38,351 nt of DNA from Promethearchaeota archaeon (GTDB lineage Archaea > Asgardarchaeota > Lokiarchaeia > Sigynarchaeales > SOKP01): positions 1 to 38,351 of the forward strand of contig JAHLWT010000133.1 in the NCBI GenBank assembly GCA_019057775.1. The letters are read 5' to 3'. Below are positions 16,351 to 24,439 of this stretch, piece by piece. The number at the start of each line of letters is the position of its first letter. Position 1 is the stretch's first letter. The notes under the pieces are model-generated. The model did no database searches. It was not told where the DNA came from and worked only from the letters and a program-made list of their open reading frames with translations. Position numbers and translations under genes: made by a program.

Positions 16351-16758
16351 GTGAAAAATAAGTGTAAAGATTGTGGAAAATGCTGCGAACAAACAGAAAT
16401 GATCCTTTCAGAGGCAGACATTACTCTTATTTTAAACCATGCTTCACTCAACTTAAGAAGAGAAGATTTCATCGAAATAAATAATGATGGTTTTTTTCAG
16501 TTAAAAAATGTTAAGGGATTTTGTGTCTTTTTCGAACCTAGTACTAAGCTATGTAGAATTTATAAACTTAGACCTCAAGGTTGTAAATTCTATCCTTTAA
16601 TCTATGATTTTAGTATTAATAAATGCGTGTTAGATGTTGTAGATTGCCCTCGACCCAATCTATTTTATGAAACAAGTCGAAAAGCTAAAAAAACATGCTT
16701 AAAAATAAAGAGATTTTTGATAGAGGTATTTAAGAGAAGTATTGGAAAAAACGATTAA
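16351..16758 (+). CDS. YkgJ-family cysteine-cluster protein
   Basis: 135 residues from GTG 16351, with GAAGG about 10 nt upstream. The N-terminal CKDCGKCC cluster (C5, C8, C11, C12) with further Cys in GFCVFF, KLCRIYKLRPQGCKFYP and DCPRP is the pattern of the YkgJ/CxxCxxCC family (zinc- or iron-chelating; some are linked to Fe-S cluster or flagellin methylation functions). The role here is unknown. It is the only plus-strand gene inside the minus-strand hexapeptide region and lies between the two A-B fusions with its own TATA-like TTTTATAG at 16290-16297, so it is probably transcribed alone. Confidence 0.82.
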   Translation: MKNKCKDCGKCCEQTEMILSEADITLILNHASLNLRREDFIEINNDGFFQLKNVKGFCVFFEPSTKLCRIYKLRPQGCKFYPLIYDFSINKCVLDVVDCPRPNLFYETSRKAKKTCLKIKRFLIEVFKRSIGKND

Positions 16759-16792
16759 ATTTGAATGTTAACTATTCTTAATTTAATAAAAT

Positions 16793-18613
16793 TTAAGCTA
16801 AATCTTTCTTATCTTCATCGATATTGACTTCAGATTCAACTTCAAACCTTTTCTCTCCTGCAATGTCTTTTTTCAGAATTACATTACGTCGTTCTTCTGC
16901 GTATTTATTGGGTTTAAATTTTCGGGCTGGTATTCCAAAATAGACCCATCCCGGTTCAAGTATTTGATTATACACTGTATTGGAGATGGCACCAATGAAA
17001 GTATCCTCACCGAAAATGGTTCCTGGAGCGATTGTGGATTGGCCACCTACAAGGGAATAATCACCAAAAATCACTTTTTTTATAATTAAATATTTTCCAA
17101 CTACCATTGAAGACATTACATTAGCACCTTGACCGATTAGTGTTCTGTGTCCAAAATCTATAAACTCGCCGTCACACCATGCATCAAATAGTGATACAGA
17201 GAATGATAACTTGATACCAAACCATTTAAATGCTAATATATCCATCCAAGGAATTGGCCAATTACGTATGAGCCATAAAACAATTTTTTTCAGTTCTGTT
17301 CGTAAACACCAAAATTCGAAGTCTGGATCACCGATTTCAGCTTTAAATATACCTTCTCTGGGTTTATGAATTAAGTTTATTAGAATTAAAAACAGTTTAC
17401 AGAAAAAAAAACAAGCCACTATGAATATAAACCACATGAGAATTATCATAGTTGGTATGAAGAAGGCCATTAGAAACCAATTACTAATAAAATGTTCATA
17501 AGTATAAAATATTATCGTAATTAGCATTCCCGCGAGCCAAAATATCGGGATATAGACTGCTAAAAACTTTATATTGATTCTTGAGATCGCACTACTCGTA
17601 GTAAAATCAAGAGCATATTTTTTTTCTTCTGGAATGCTTTCATCTTCCTCATCTTCTATTCCTGAAATTTTGGTATTATCCTTTTTGGAATCAATTATTC
17701 TTAACGGTCCAGAGACTTGATTTTCATGAATTAAATCTTTATTGATCGCCATTTCATTCTCGTTTAAATCTAAAAATTGCATTGTCTTCTTTTTAAAGAT
17801 TTTCCTGGCGGGAATTCCCCAATAATAGTTTTTACCTTTTAAAACACTATGTTTTGGAAGCGCAGATAGCGGTAATAAATAAGAATTATCCTGTATTTCT
17901 GTACCAGGAGCTATGGAATTAGCACATGATGTCGTTGCATTATTTCCCAATTTTATTTCAAAATAATTAATATTTCCAAATATTCCATCAACTAAATGAC
18001 TCGTAACGGTAGAATTCACGCCAATATACACATTTTTACCGATGTTGAGATGTTTATCATTACACACCGATTCTTCTATTACAGTTCCTTTTCCGATTTT
18101 ACTTGATCCTACAAAATTATAAAACCATTTTGAAAAGAATGGAAAAATTCCTTTCATATACGTATTCTTTCCATATTTGATCAAGAAGCTACGAAGATGA
18201 TAATAATTTAATGTATCGCTTCTAATATTCCGTGGGATTATGCCATCTTTTGTAGGGGATCTTTTTTCTGTCATATTCCAAAAGCCCCGAGTTATTAATG
18301 CGATAAAAAAAAGTCGGATTAAATAACATAATATTATAATAATGGGCATAAAAATTAGAGCCAGTAATGAGTTAATTTCAGTAAAAATTGAAAAAAAGTT
18401 TGCGACATCTAAGAAGTTTGGAATAAAATATAGATAAATATATAACAGAAACAGGAAGGCTGGAATCATTAGAGAAGCCAGATAAGTTGTAAAAAATACA
18501 ACCAAATAGAAAAAATATTGAAACTTGATTTCTTCTGTAATAACATTGTTATTCTGATTATCTCCAATCGCGTTCTGTTCTGTGTTTGTTATATCTTTAC
18601 TAATGAAAAACAC
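16793..18613 (-). CDS. A-B fusion membrane hexapeptide (LbH) protein, copy 2
   Basis: 606 residues with the same A and B halves as the gene at 14385-16244: four membrane helices, SPTKDGIIPRNI, beta-helix A (GKGTVIEESVCNDKH, GVNSTVTSHLVDGIFGN), linker of about 65 residues, DFTTSSAISRINIKF, beta-helix B, and the NKYAEERR tail with EVNIDEDKKDL. In beta-helix B the site that is GGH in copy 1 reads GGQS, so the possible catalytic His is missing in this B half while the A half keeps SH. The start is taken as GTG 18613. It lies 110 nt after the alcohol dehydrogenase gene on the same strand and may be read from the same transcript. Function unknown. Confidence 0.8.
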   Translation of the reverse strand: MFFISKDITNTEQNAIGDNQNNNVITEEIKFQYFFYLVVFFTTYLASLMIPAFLFLLYIYLYFIPNFLDVANFFSIFTEINSLLALIFMPIIIILCYLIRLFFIALITRGFWNMTEKRSPTKDGIIPRNIRSDTLNYYHLRSFLIKYGKNTYMKGIFPFFSKWFYNFVGSSKIGKGTVIEESVCNDKHLNIGKNVYIGVNSTVTSHLVDGIFGNINYFEIKLGNNATTSCANSIAPGTEIQDNSYLLPLSALPKHSVLKGKNYYWGIPARKIFKKKTMQFLDLNENEMAINKDLIHENQVSGPLRIIDSKKDNTKISGIEDEEDESIPEEKKYALDFTTSSAISRINIKFLAVYIPIFWLAGMLITIIFYTYEHFISNWFLMAFFIPTMIILMWFIFIVACFFFCKLFLILINLIHKPREGIFKAEIGDPDFEFWCLRTELKKIVLWLIRNWPIPWMDILAFKWFGIKLSFSVSLFDAWCDGEFIDFGHRTLIGQGANVMSSMVVGKYLIIKKVIFGDYSLVGGQSTIAPGTIFGEDTFIGAISNTVYNQILEPGWVYFGIPARKFKPNKYAEERRNVILKKDIAGEKRFEVESEVNIDEDKKDLA

Positions 18614-18723
18614 ATTCTAATGATTTTTAAACTCTATTTTATAAATTAAGCTTTCTTTCCTAATAAATTCTCTATTACAAATTATAGAGAGAAAAATTGA
18701 GAAGCCTTAAAAACCTTACAGTT

Positions 18724-19731
18724 CTAGATTTGAATGATAGATTTAATGTGTTCATTATCTTCCTCATAGGCATTAAAAGCATTCTTGAGATCATCCAAAC
18801 CAAATTTCTTGGAAATTAAATCTCCTACATTTATATTATCTGACATTAAACCTTCAATTGCTTTTTTGAATGGTCCACATCTGCTACTATATATTGTTAA
18901 TTCTCTTACTACAATATCGGTTAAATCTAATGGGGCTGCACGTCCATGAGTACTTTTTATATGAACTTTTCCAAGAGCCTTACAAGATGATATTACGTCA
19001 TTAATTGCATTAGGATTGCCAGTTGCATCAACAACTATATCTGCCCCTAATCCATTTGTAATATCCTTAATTTCTTCAGGGATATTTGGACTATCTAATC
19101 TATTTATTTGATAATTTGATCCATAATTTTTAGCCAAATTGAGTTTTTTAGTAGATCCATCTATTACAATTACTTTTAACCCTTTTGATATTGCTATTTG
19201 AGTTATTAATAAACCCAATTTACCTAAACCAAAAATCGCTATTACCTTGTCGTTTTGATTCAATGGCATTGTCTCAAATGTCTGGTACGCTGCCGCAAGT
19301 GGTTCAATAAACGTTGCTTCCTCATACGATAAGGAACTAGGAATATTATGCAATAAATAGGAATCAAGAGCGATATATTCTGCTAGAGCACCATTAATAT
19401 CAATACCTATTGCCTTTCGATATATGCATTGCGTAAATAGCTCTTTTTTACAATAATAACAATCAAAATCTATATTACTATTTATTTCGGAAGTAACCCT
19501 TTTATTTAACCAAGCAGGATCAACCTCTTTTCCTACTTTGATAACCTCACCACTTAATTCATGACCAAGTATAATTGGAGTGGGGGTTGGTAAGAAACCA
19601 TTTATAATTGCTAAATCTGTTCCACAGATTCCTACTGCTTTTACTCGAACTAATGCTTGTGAATCCTTAATTACTGGAACAGGAACATTTTGAATCGAGA
19701 TCTGCTTCCCATCAAAGACTGCGGCTTTCAT
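18724..19731 (-). CDS. Zinc-dependent medium-chain alcohol dehydrogenase
   Basis: 335 residues, MDR superfamily, sorbitol/threonine-dehydrogenase-like. Catalytic zinc ligands C36 (GICGTD) and H57/E58 (GHELSG) are present, as is the NAD(P) loop FGLGKLG. The structural zinc lobe has DCYYCKKELFTQC: three Cys, with Asp where the first Cys is usual, so this site may hold zinc differently. An acidic IDG follows the glycine loop, which favours NAD. The ATG at 19731 has AGGGA close upstream and lies 13 nt after the nitrilase-family gene, so these are co-transcribed. The alcohol substrate cannot be told; a hydroxy amino acid or a polyol is plausible in this context. Confidence 0.85.
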   Translation of the reverse strand: MKAAVFDGKQISIQNVPVPVIKDSQALVRVKAVGICGTDLAIINGFLPTPTPIILGHELSGEVIKVGKEVDPAWLNKRVTSEINSNIDFDCYYCKKELFTQCIYRKAIGIDINGALAEYIALDSYLLHNIPSSLSYEEATFIEPLAAAYQTFETMPLNQNDKVIAIFGLGKLGLLITQIAISKGLKVIVIDGSTKKLNLAKNYGSNYQINRLDSPNIPEEIKDITNGLGADIVVDATGNPNAINDVISSCKALGKVHIKSTHGRAAPLDLTDIVVRELTIYSSRCGPFKKAIEGLMSDNINVGDLISKKFGLDDLKNAFNAYEEDNEHIKSIIQI

Positions 19732-19744
19732 TTCCCTAACTTTC

Positions 19745-20542
19745 TTATTTCTCTTTATCTATTATATAAAATTTAGTTCTTCTATCATTGAAGATATCAT
19801 TAAAATCGTTAAGTTTTTTATTTCTTGCTTTTTCAATATCGATATCTACAAATCCAAATGAAATTTCATCTTTTGGGGCTGATGAAAGAACTTCTCCATC
19901 ATAAGATGTAATCTGGCTTGCACCTGTAAATTTAAAATTGTCTTCACCCCTTTTTTCTTTTCCTATCCTATTGGCGGTTATGGCATATACTCGATTTTCT
20001 AAACATCGTGTAACCATTGCTCTTTGGCAATAGGGAAGAACTAAATTTGCGGGATGAGCGATGATATCTGCTCCCAGAAGGGAAAGGGTTCGAGCTGTTT
20101 CGGGGAAAATCCAATCAAAGCAGATCATTATTCCTATATTGATACCATTCACGTTATAAACTTCTAAACCCTTATTTCCCGGAGAAAACCAGAGTTTTTC
20201 TTTAAAATATAGATGAATCTTTCTATAAGTTCCAATTACTTTATGTTTCAGAACTATAATTGAAGAATTGTAAACTTCTGATCCTTCTTTTTCAATAAAT
20301 CCACCAATAACAATTGCTCCTGTTTTCAGAGAGATTTTTTGCAGAAACTTAGCAGTCTCTCCACTTTGATTTTCAGCTAATTCTTGTACTTCTTCCTTAG
20401 ATACAAAAGTATAGCCAGTAGCGAATAATTCTGGTAAAACAATTATATCCGCTTTAATATCATTAATTAAATCATCTATTTGTTGAAAATTTCGTTCTTT
20501 TTCTCCAAATGTGGGATGAGTTTGAATATATCCAACCTTCAT
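19745..20542 (-). CDS. Nitrilase-superfamily C-N hydrolase
   Basis: 265 residues with the full catalytic triad of the nitrilase superfamily: E38 (LPELFATGY), K108 (YRKIHLY) and C141 (MICFDWIFPE). The length and the HPANLVLPYC segment fit the amidase/carbamoylase branches (omega-amidase, N-carbamoylputrescine amidase-like) and not true nitrilases. It cleaves a C-N bond in a small amide, releasing ammonia; the substrate is unknown. It lies between the PLP dehydratase (18 nt) and the alcohol dehydrogenase (13 nt) in one operon. Confidence 0.86.
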   Translation of the reverse strand: MKVGYIQTHPTFGEKERNFQQIDDLINDIKADIIVLPELFATGYTFVSKEEVQELAENQSGETAKFLQKISLKTGAIVIGGFIEKEGSEVYNSSIIVLKHKVIGTYRKIHLYFKEKLWFSPGNKGLEVYNVNGINIGIMICFDWIFPETARTLSLLGADIIAHPANLVLPYCQRAMVTRCLENRVYAITANRIGKEKRGEDNFKFTGASQITSYDGEVLSSAPKDEISFGFVDIDIEKARNKKLNDFNDIFNDRRTKFYIIDKEK

Positions 20543-20560
20543 TTCTTCAAATCTACTCGT

Positions 20561-21532
20561 TTATTTTATTTTTTTCTCAATTAACTTAAAAAAATCGGTC
20601 ATATCAATATTTCCACCACTAATTATAACACCAACTTTACGATTTTCTACAGGAATTTTCTTGGAGAACACTCCTGCTAAAGAGCAGGCTCCTGAGGGCT
20701 CCACGACTAGTTTCATTCGCTCCCATATGAATCGCATGGCATTCAAAATCTCCTCTTCAGATACTGTTATAATTTCCTCAACGTTATTCTTTATAATGTC
20801 AAATGTTTTCTTGCTTAAGCTTGTCAATAATCCATCAGCAATGGAATTTGGTTCTATATTGGTTTCTATTTTACCAGATTTTAGTGAACGATATGCGTCG
20901 TCGACATTTTCGGGTTCAACACCATATACTTTAATATTTGAACTAAAACCTTTTGCAGCAATTGCCGTTCCACTTAGCAAACCACCACCACCTACAGGAG
21001 CAAAAATCATGTCTATATCATTTATTTCAGTCACCAACTCATAAGCTGCAGTTCCAGCTCCAAGAATTACATTATCATTATCGTAAGGATGGATCAAAGT
21101 ATAACCATATTTATCTATTAATTTTTGAGTTGTTTTATGTCGAGCTTCAAGTGAATTTTCACACATGACAACAATAGCACCATACGTTTGTTTAGTGGCA
21201 TTTATCTTAACTTGCTGTGAAGTTTCGGGCATGACTATTGTTGCTTTAATTCCTAATAATTTCGCAGAAAGAGCTACTGCTTGTGCATGATTTCCACTTG
21301 AATGTGCGATAACTCCTTTACTCTTTTGTTCCTCTGAGAGTAATGATATTGCGTTATAAGCACCACGCATTTTAAATGCTCCAACTCTTTGAAAATTTTC
21401 GCATTTAAGATAAATTTCGGCCTTTAACAAATTATTAAGGGTTCTGGAAGTCATAATTGGAGTTTTATTTATTATTCCCCTAATACGTTCGTAGGCTAAT
21501 TTAACATCATTATATTCTACCATAATAGTCAC
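20561..21532 (-). CDS. Threonine dehydratase / serine racemase-type PLP enzyme
   Basis: 323 residues, fold type II PLP enzyme. The lysine that binds PLP is K54 (GAFKMRGA), the substrate loop is SSGNHAQ (78-84) and the phosphate-binding loop is GGGGLLSG. There is no ACT regulatory domain, so it is the short catabolic threonine/serine dehydratase or serine-racemase type, which turns Thr or Ser into the keto acid and ammonia or gives D-Ser. The start is GTG 21532 with GGAATAAC upstream, or ATG 21523. It is the first of three tightly packed metabolic genes that lie between the two hexapeptide clusters, 78 nt after the type-C gene. Confidence 0.87.
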   Translation of the reverse strand: MTIMVEYNDVKLAYERIRGIINKTPIMTSRTLNNLLKAEIYLKCENFQRVGAFKMRGAYNAISLLSEEQKSKGVIAHSSGNHAQAVALSAKLLGIKATIVMPETSQQVKINATKQTYGAIVVMCENSLEARHKTTQKLIDKYGYTLIHPYDNDNVILGAGTAAYELVTEINDIDMIFAPVGGGGLLSGTAIAAKGFSSNIKVYGVEPENVDDAYRSLKSGKIETNIEPNSIADGLLTSLSKKTFDIIKNNVEEIITVSEEEILNAMRFIWERMKLVVEPSGACSLAGVFSKKIPVENRKVGVIISGGNIDMTDFFKLIEKKIK

Positions 21533-21610
21533 GTTATTCCATGAAGGTATTTCTCATCCTTAAAAATCTTCTTTTTGATTATAATAAATTGCATGGAAGC
21601 GAATTATATT

Positions 21611-22459
21611 TTATTCGTTGTCAGTATGTTTATCTACTCTCATTGTATATAATTCTTCAAATTTTTCTCGTGATTCTATTTCCTTTTCTAATTGTTTTTC
21701 AATTATATCTTCTAATCCCTCTTCAAAAAATACGTTCTTTTTGAACTTTTTTGCCGGTGCACCCAGGTAAACCCAATTTTCTTCAATTTCTTGCCCTACA
21801 GTAGTCAAAGAATGCCCTCCTAAAATAGAATTCTTTTTCATATGTGTTCCGGGCATGAGAACACTATGAATACCAATTACTACATTATCTTCAATAATTG
21901 TTTTTCTTATAATAAAAAGGTTTCCGACTATTACTGCTGATTGAACAATAGCGCCTTGCCCTATAACGATATTTTTTCCAAATTCAATAAATTCTGTATC
22001 AACCCACCCTTCAAAAAGAGAATTTGAATATTTAGTTTTTACACCAAACATTTTAAAGCATATATTATCCATAAACGGAAAAGGAAACTTATGAGATATC
22101 CAAATTGGCCATTTCTTTATCGTGCTTCTTAAGCTCCAATATCTATAATCCTTATCTGAAGAATGTCTAAGAAATACACCCTCTCTCGGCTTATGGAAAA
22201 TATTGACAATAATTAAGAAGATTTTAGCGAAAATTAAAGAAATAATTATTGAAGTTAGGTACATTATAAGAATTAACGGAGGTAAAAAAAATAGGAAATG
22301 GATAAATCTTGGTTCATAAAGTTTCCAAAAGAACCAAAATTCAAATTGAATTGAGAATATACTAATCCATATCAAAAACACATAAAATATCAAATATCTC
22401 TTTTTTACTAAAGTAAGAGTAGTATTTGGCCCGACATTTAAACTTGCTGGTACTGACAT
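21611..22459 (-). CDS. Type C membrane hexapeptide (LbH) protein, first cluster
   Basis: 282 residues, clearly a paralogue of 13388-14332 (shared MSVP start, KKRYLIFYVFLIWIS, DKDYRYWSLRSTIKKWPIW, FPFMDNICFKMFGVKTKYSNS, VGQGAIVQSAVIVGN). Two membrane helices precede the beta-helix; the possible catalytic His lies in GIHSVLMPGT. The tail is short (EKFEELYTMRVDKHTDNE) and lacks the KERRELKREKK extension of its paralogue. The ATG has AGAGGA 7 nt upstream and lies 5 nt after the stop of the type-B gene, so A, B and C are one translation-coupled operon. Confidence 0.8.
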   Translation of the reverse strand: MSVPASLNVGPNTTLTLVKKRYLIFYVFLIWISIFSIQFEFWFFWKLYEPRFIHFLFFLPPLILIMYLTSIIISLIFAKIFLIIVNIFHKPREGVFLRHSSDKDYRYWSLRSTIKKWPIWISHKFPFPFMDNICFKMFGVKTKYSNSLFEGWVDTEFIEFGKNIVIGQGAIVQSAVIVGNLFIIRKTIIEDNVVIGIHSVLMPGTHMKKNSILGGHSLTTVGQEIEENWVYLGAPAKKFKKNVFFEEGLEDIIEKQLEKEIESREKFEELYTMRVDKHTDNE

Positions 22460-22464
22460 GATTC

Positions 22465-23355
22465 TTAATCCTCTGAATTGTTGTTTAGAAGTTCCTTTTT
22501 ATCTTCATCAATATTAACTTCTTGTTTAACTTCAAATTTTACTTCTTCATCTACATCTTTTCTAATAATTACATCCCTTCGTTGTTCTGCATATTTATTA
22601 GGTTTTAGTTTCCTTGCGAATTGAGGGCCAAAATATATCCAACCTGGTTCAATATATTGATTTGGAACTGTTGTAGTAAAGGCACCAATGACAGATTCTT
22701 TACCCAATTTAGTACCGGGAGATATATGTGAAACCCCTCCTACAAGGGTATGGTCTCCTAATACAACCTTTTTTATTATTAGATATTTTCCTATGACCAT
22801 TGAACTCATTACTACAGCTCCCTGCCCAACGGTAACATTTCTTCCAAATTCTATAAATTCTCCATCTATCCATGAATCGTGCATATGACTAGAGAAATCT
22901 ACATTAATACCCATCCATTTAAATCCCCACATAACCACCCAAGGAATTGGCCCATTACTCATAAACCAAAATACGAGCTTTTTTAGTTCTACTCTTAATC
23001 GCCAAAATTCATAATCTTGATCACCTTCTTCAGCTCTGAAGACACCTTCTTTAGGTTTATGAATCATATTTATTATGAGAAGAAAAGCTCTTGTAAAAAT
23101 CGCTATGCCAAATAGAAAAACAAAATATAAAATGAATAACCATACAGGCATCAAAACCATATTTATATACCATGGAATATATCGTGATATATCGAAAAAT
23201 ACTGCTGCTGTTATGTATATAGAAATCCATAAGATTGGGATATATAAAGCAAGGAACTTATAGCCAATTCTACTTATTGCACTAGTTGTTACAAAATTAA
23301 TAGTATAATCTATTTTTTGAGCATGTATTCCTTTTTTTTCTATTATATCATTCAT
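22465..23355 (-). CDS. Type B membrane hexapeptide (LbH) protein, free-standing
   Basis: 296 residues equal to the second half of the A-B fusion proteins: NFVTTSAISRIGYKF, two membrane helices (about 25-50, 57-88), IHKPKEGVFRAE, beta-helix (FGRNVTVGQGAVVMSSMVIG, LGDHTLVGGVSHISPGT) and the tail NKYAEQRRDVIIRKD...EVNIDEDKKEL. The site that is GGHT in fusion copy 1 reads GGVSH here, so a His is present two residues later. The ATG at 23355 lies within the last codons of the type-A gene (8-nt overlap), which shows that the free A and B proteins are made together, as in the fusion. Confidence 0.8.
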   Translation of the reverse strand: MNDIIEKKGIHAQKIDYTINFVTTSAISRIGYKFLALYIPILWISIYITAAVFFDISRYIPWYINMVLMPVWLFILYFVFLFGIAIFTRAFLLIINMIHKPKEGVFRAEEGDQDYEFWRLRVELKKLVFWFMSNGPIPWVVMWGFKWMGINVDFSSHMHDSWIDGEFIEFGRNVTVGQGAVVMSSMVIGKYLIIKKVVLGDHTLVGGVSHISPGTKLGKESVIGAFTTTVPNQYIEPGWIYFGPQFARKLKPNKYAEQRRDVIIRKDVDEEVKFEVKQEVNIDEDKKELLNNNSED

Positions 23356-24274
23356 TTAACTTTGCCTCACTCGGCTTCTTTTTTGATTTTTTTGAAAGAT
23401 TTAATTTTTCATTAAGCCCTTCTGCTTTTTTCAAATCCTCATCTGTTATTTGTAGGTAATCCATCAATTTCCTCTTAAAAATTTTTCTTACAGGTGTACC
23501 AAAATAGTAATTATTTCCTTTCAAAATATTATATTTTGTTGCTCCCGTCACAGGCAACCACCAAGAATTATTACCCGTTTCTAGACCAGGACCAAAACAA
23601 TTGTATCCCGCAGATGTAAAATTATTACCAATTTTTATTTTTGCTATAGAAACATTTCCGAAAATCCCTTCTACAGCATGTGAGACTATGCCAGGATTTG
23701 TTCCAATGTAACAATTTTCTCCAATTTCTATAAATCGATCACCAGCAACTTGTTCTTCTATAACCGTTCCTTTTCCTATTTTATTAGTCCGTGTAAAATT
23801 AAACATCCATTTTAATAACCAGGGAAATGGACCACGTGAAAAAGCATTTTTTGGATACTTTATCATGAAACTACGGATGTGATAATAATTTAATGTTTTG
23901 CTGGGAATATTTCTCGGAATAATGCCTGATTTCGAGGGTGATTTTTTCTCTGTAATTCCCCAAAACCAACGAGTAACTAATGCAACCAGAAAAAGGTGTA
24001 TTAAATAACAGATAATTATAACAAATGGCATGAGCATTGATGCCATTAATGAATTTACTTCTGTGAAAAGCGCAAAAAAATTTATCTCATTTAGAAAATT
24101 AGGAAGATAAAAATACATAATATACAGCATAAAAATACAAGCCGGGATCAAAAGAGAACTAAAATAAATCATGAAAAACAAAAGAAGATACCAATGTATC
24201 TGAATATTAATCTCTTCTTTAATAATCCCTGTTTTAGAGTTCTCTCCATTTTTCTCCAGAATTTTAGTTTCCAC
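23348..24274 (-). CDS. Type A membrane hexapeptide (LbH) protein, free-standing
   Basis: 308 residues equal to the first half of the A-B fusions: two long hydrophobic stretches (about 28-55 and 70-107), SPSKSGIIPRNI, YYHIRSFMIKY, a beta-helix (KIGKGTVIEEQVAGD, CYIGTNPGIVSHAVEGIFGN) and FGTPVRKIFKRKLM, then a short Lys/Glu tail. The SH in the GIVSH turn is kept in all three A domains and could be catalytic. It starts with GTG 24274, without a clear Shine-Dalgarno, and is the first gene of the A-B-C operon; a TATA box lies about 80 nt upstream. Confidence 0.8.
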   Translation of the reverse strand: METKILEKNGENSKTGIIKEEINIQIHWYLLLFFMIYFSSLLIPACIFMLYIMYFYLPNFLNEINFFALFTEVNSLMASMLMPFVIIICYLIHLFLVALVTRWFWGITEKKSPSKSGIIPRNIPSKTLNYYHIRSFMIKYPKNAFSRGPFPWLLKWMFNFTRTNKIGKGTVIEEQVAGDRFIEIGENCYIGTNPGIVSHAVEGIFGNVSIAKIKIGNNFTSAGYNCFGPGLETGNNSWWLPVTGATKYNILKGNNYYFGTPVRKIFKRKLMDYLQITDEDLKKAEGLNEKLNLSKKSKKKPSEAKLNE

Positions 24275-24354
24275 GATTTTTCACATATTGTAAAAGTTTA
24301 AAACTTAAAGTTTACAGCTGATGTTTCCTAATTGTTTTATTAAATATTGAAACC

Positions 24355-24365
24355 ATATATAAATT
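24355..24365 (-). promoter_or_regulatory. TATA box upstream of the A-B-C operon
   Basis: Read on the minus strand the site is ATTTATATAT, about 80 nt before the GTG at 24274. It is the best TATA box in this 165-nt gap and probably drives the operon. Confidence 0.35.
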
Positions 24366-24439
24366 TCTTCAGACTTATAACCGTCTGAAATGTGTATAAA
24401 TCAAATTCAATAACAAATTCTCTAAGAATTTAAGTTTTA

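Noticed and set aside
13388..18613. LpxA-type or sugar O-acetyltransferase pathway genes
   Set aside because: The hexapeptide domains are each joined to two membrane helices and occur in A-B-C sets, and no nucleotide-sugar enzyme is nearby.
20561..21532. Biosynthetic threonine deaminase (IlvA)
   Set aside because: There is no C-terminal ACT domain, and no branched-chain amino acid genes lie near.
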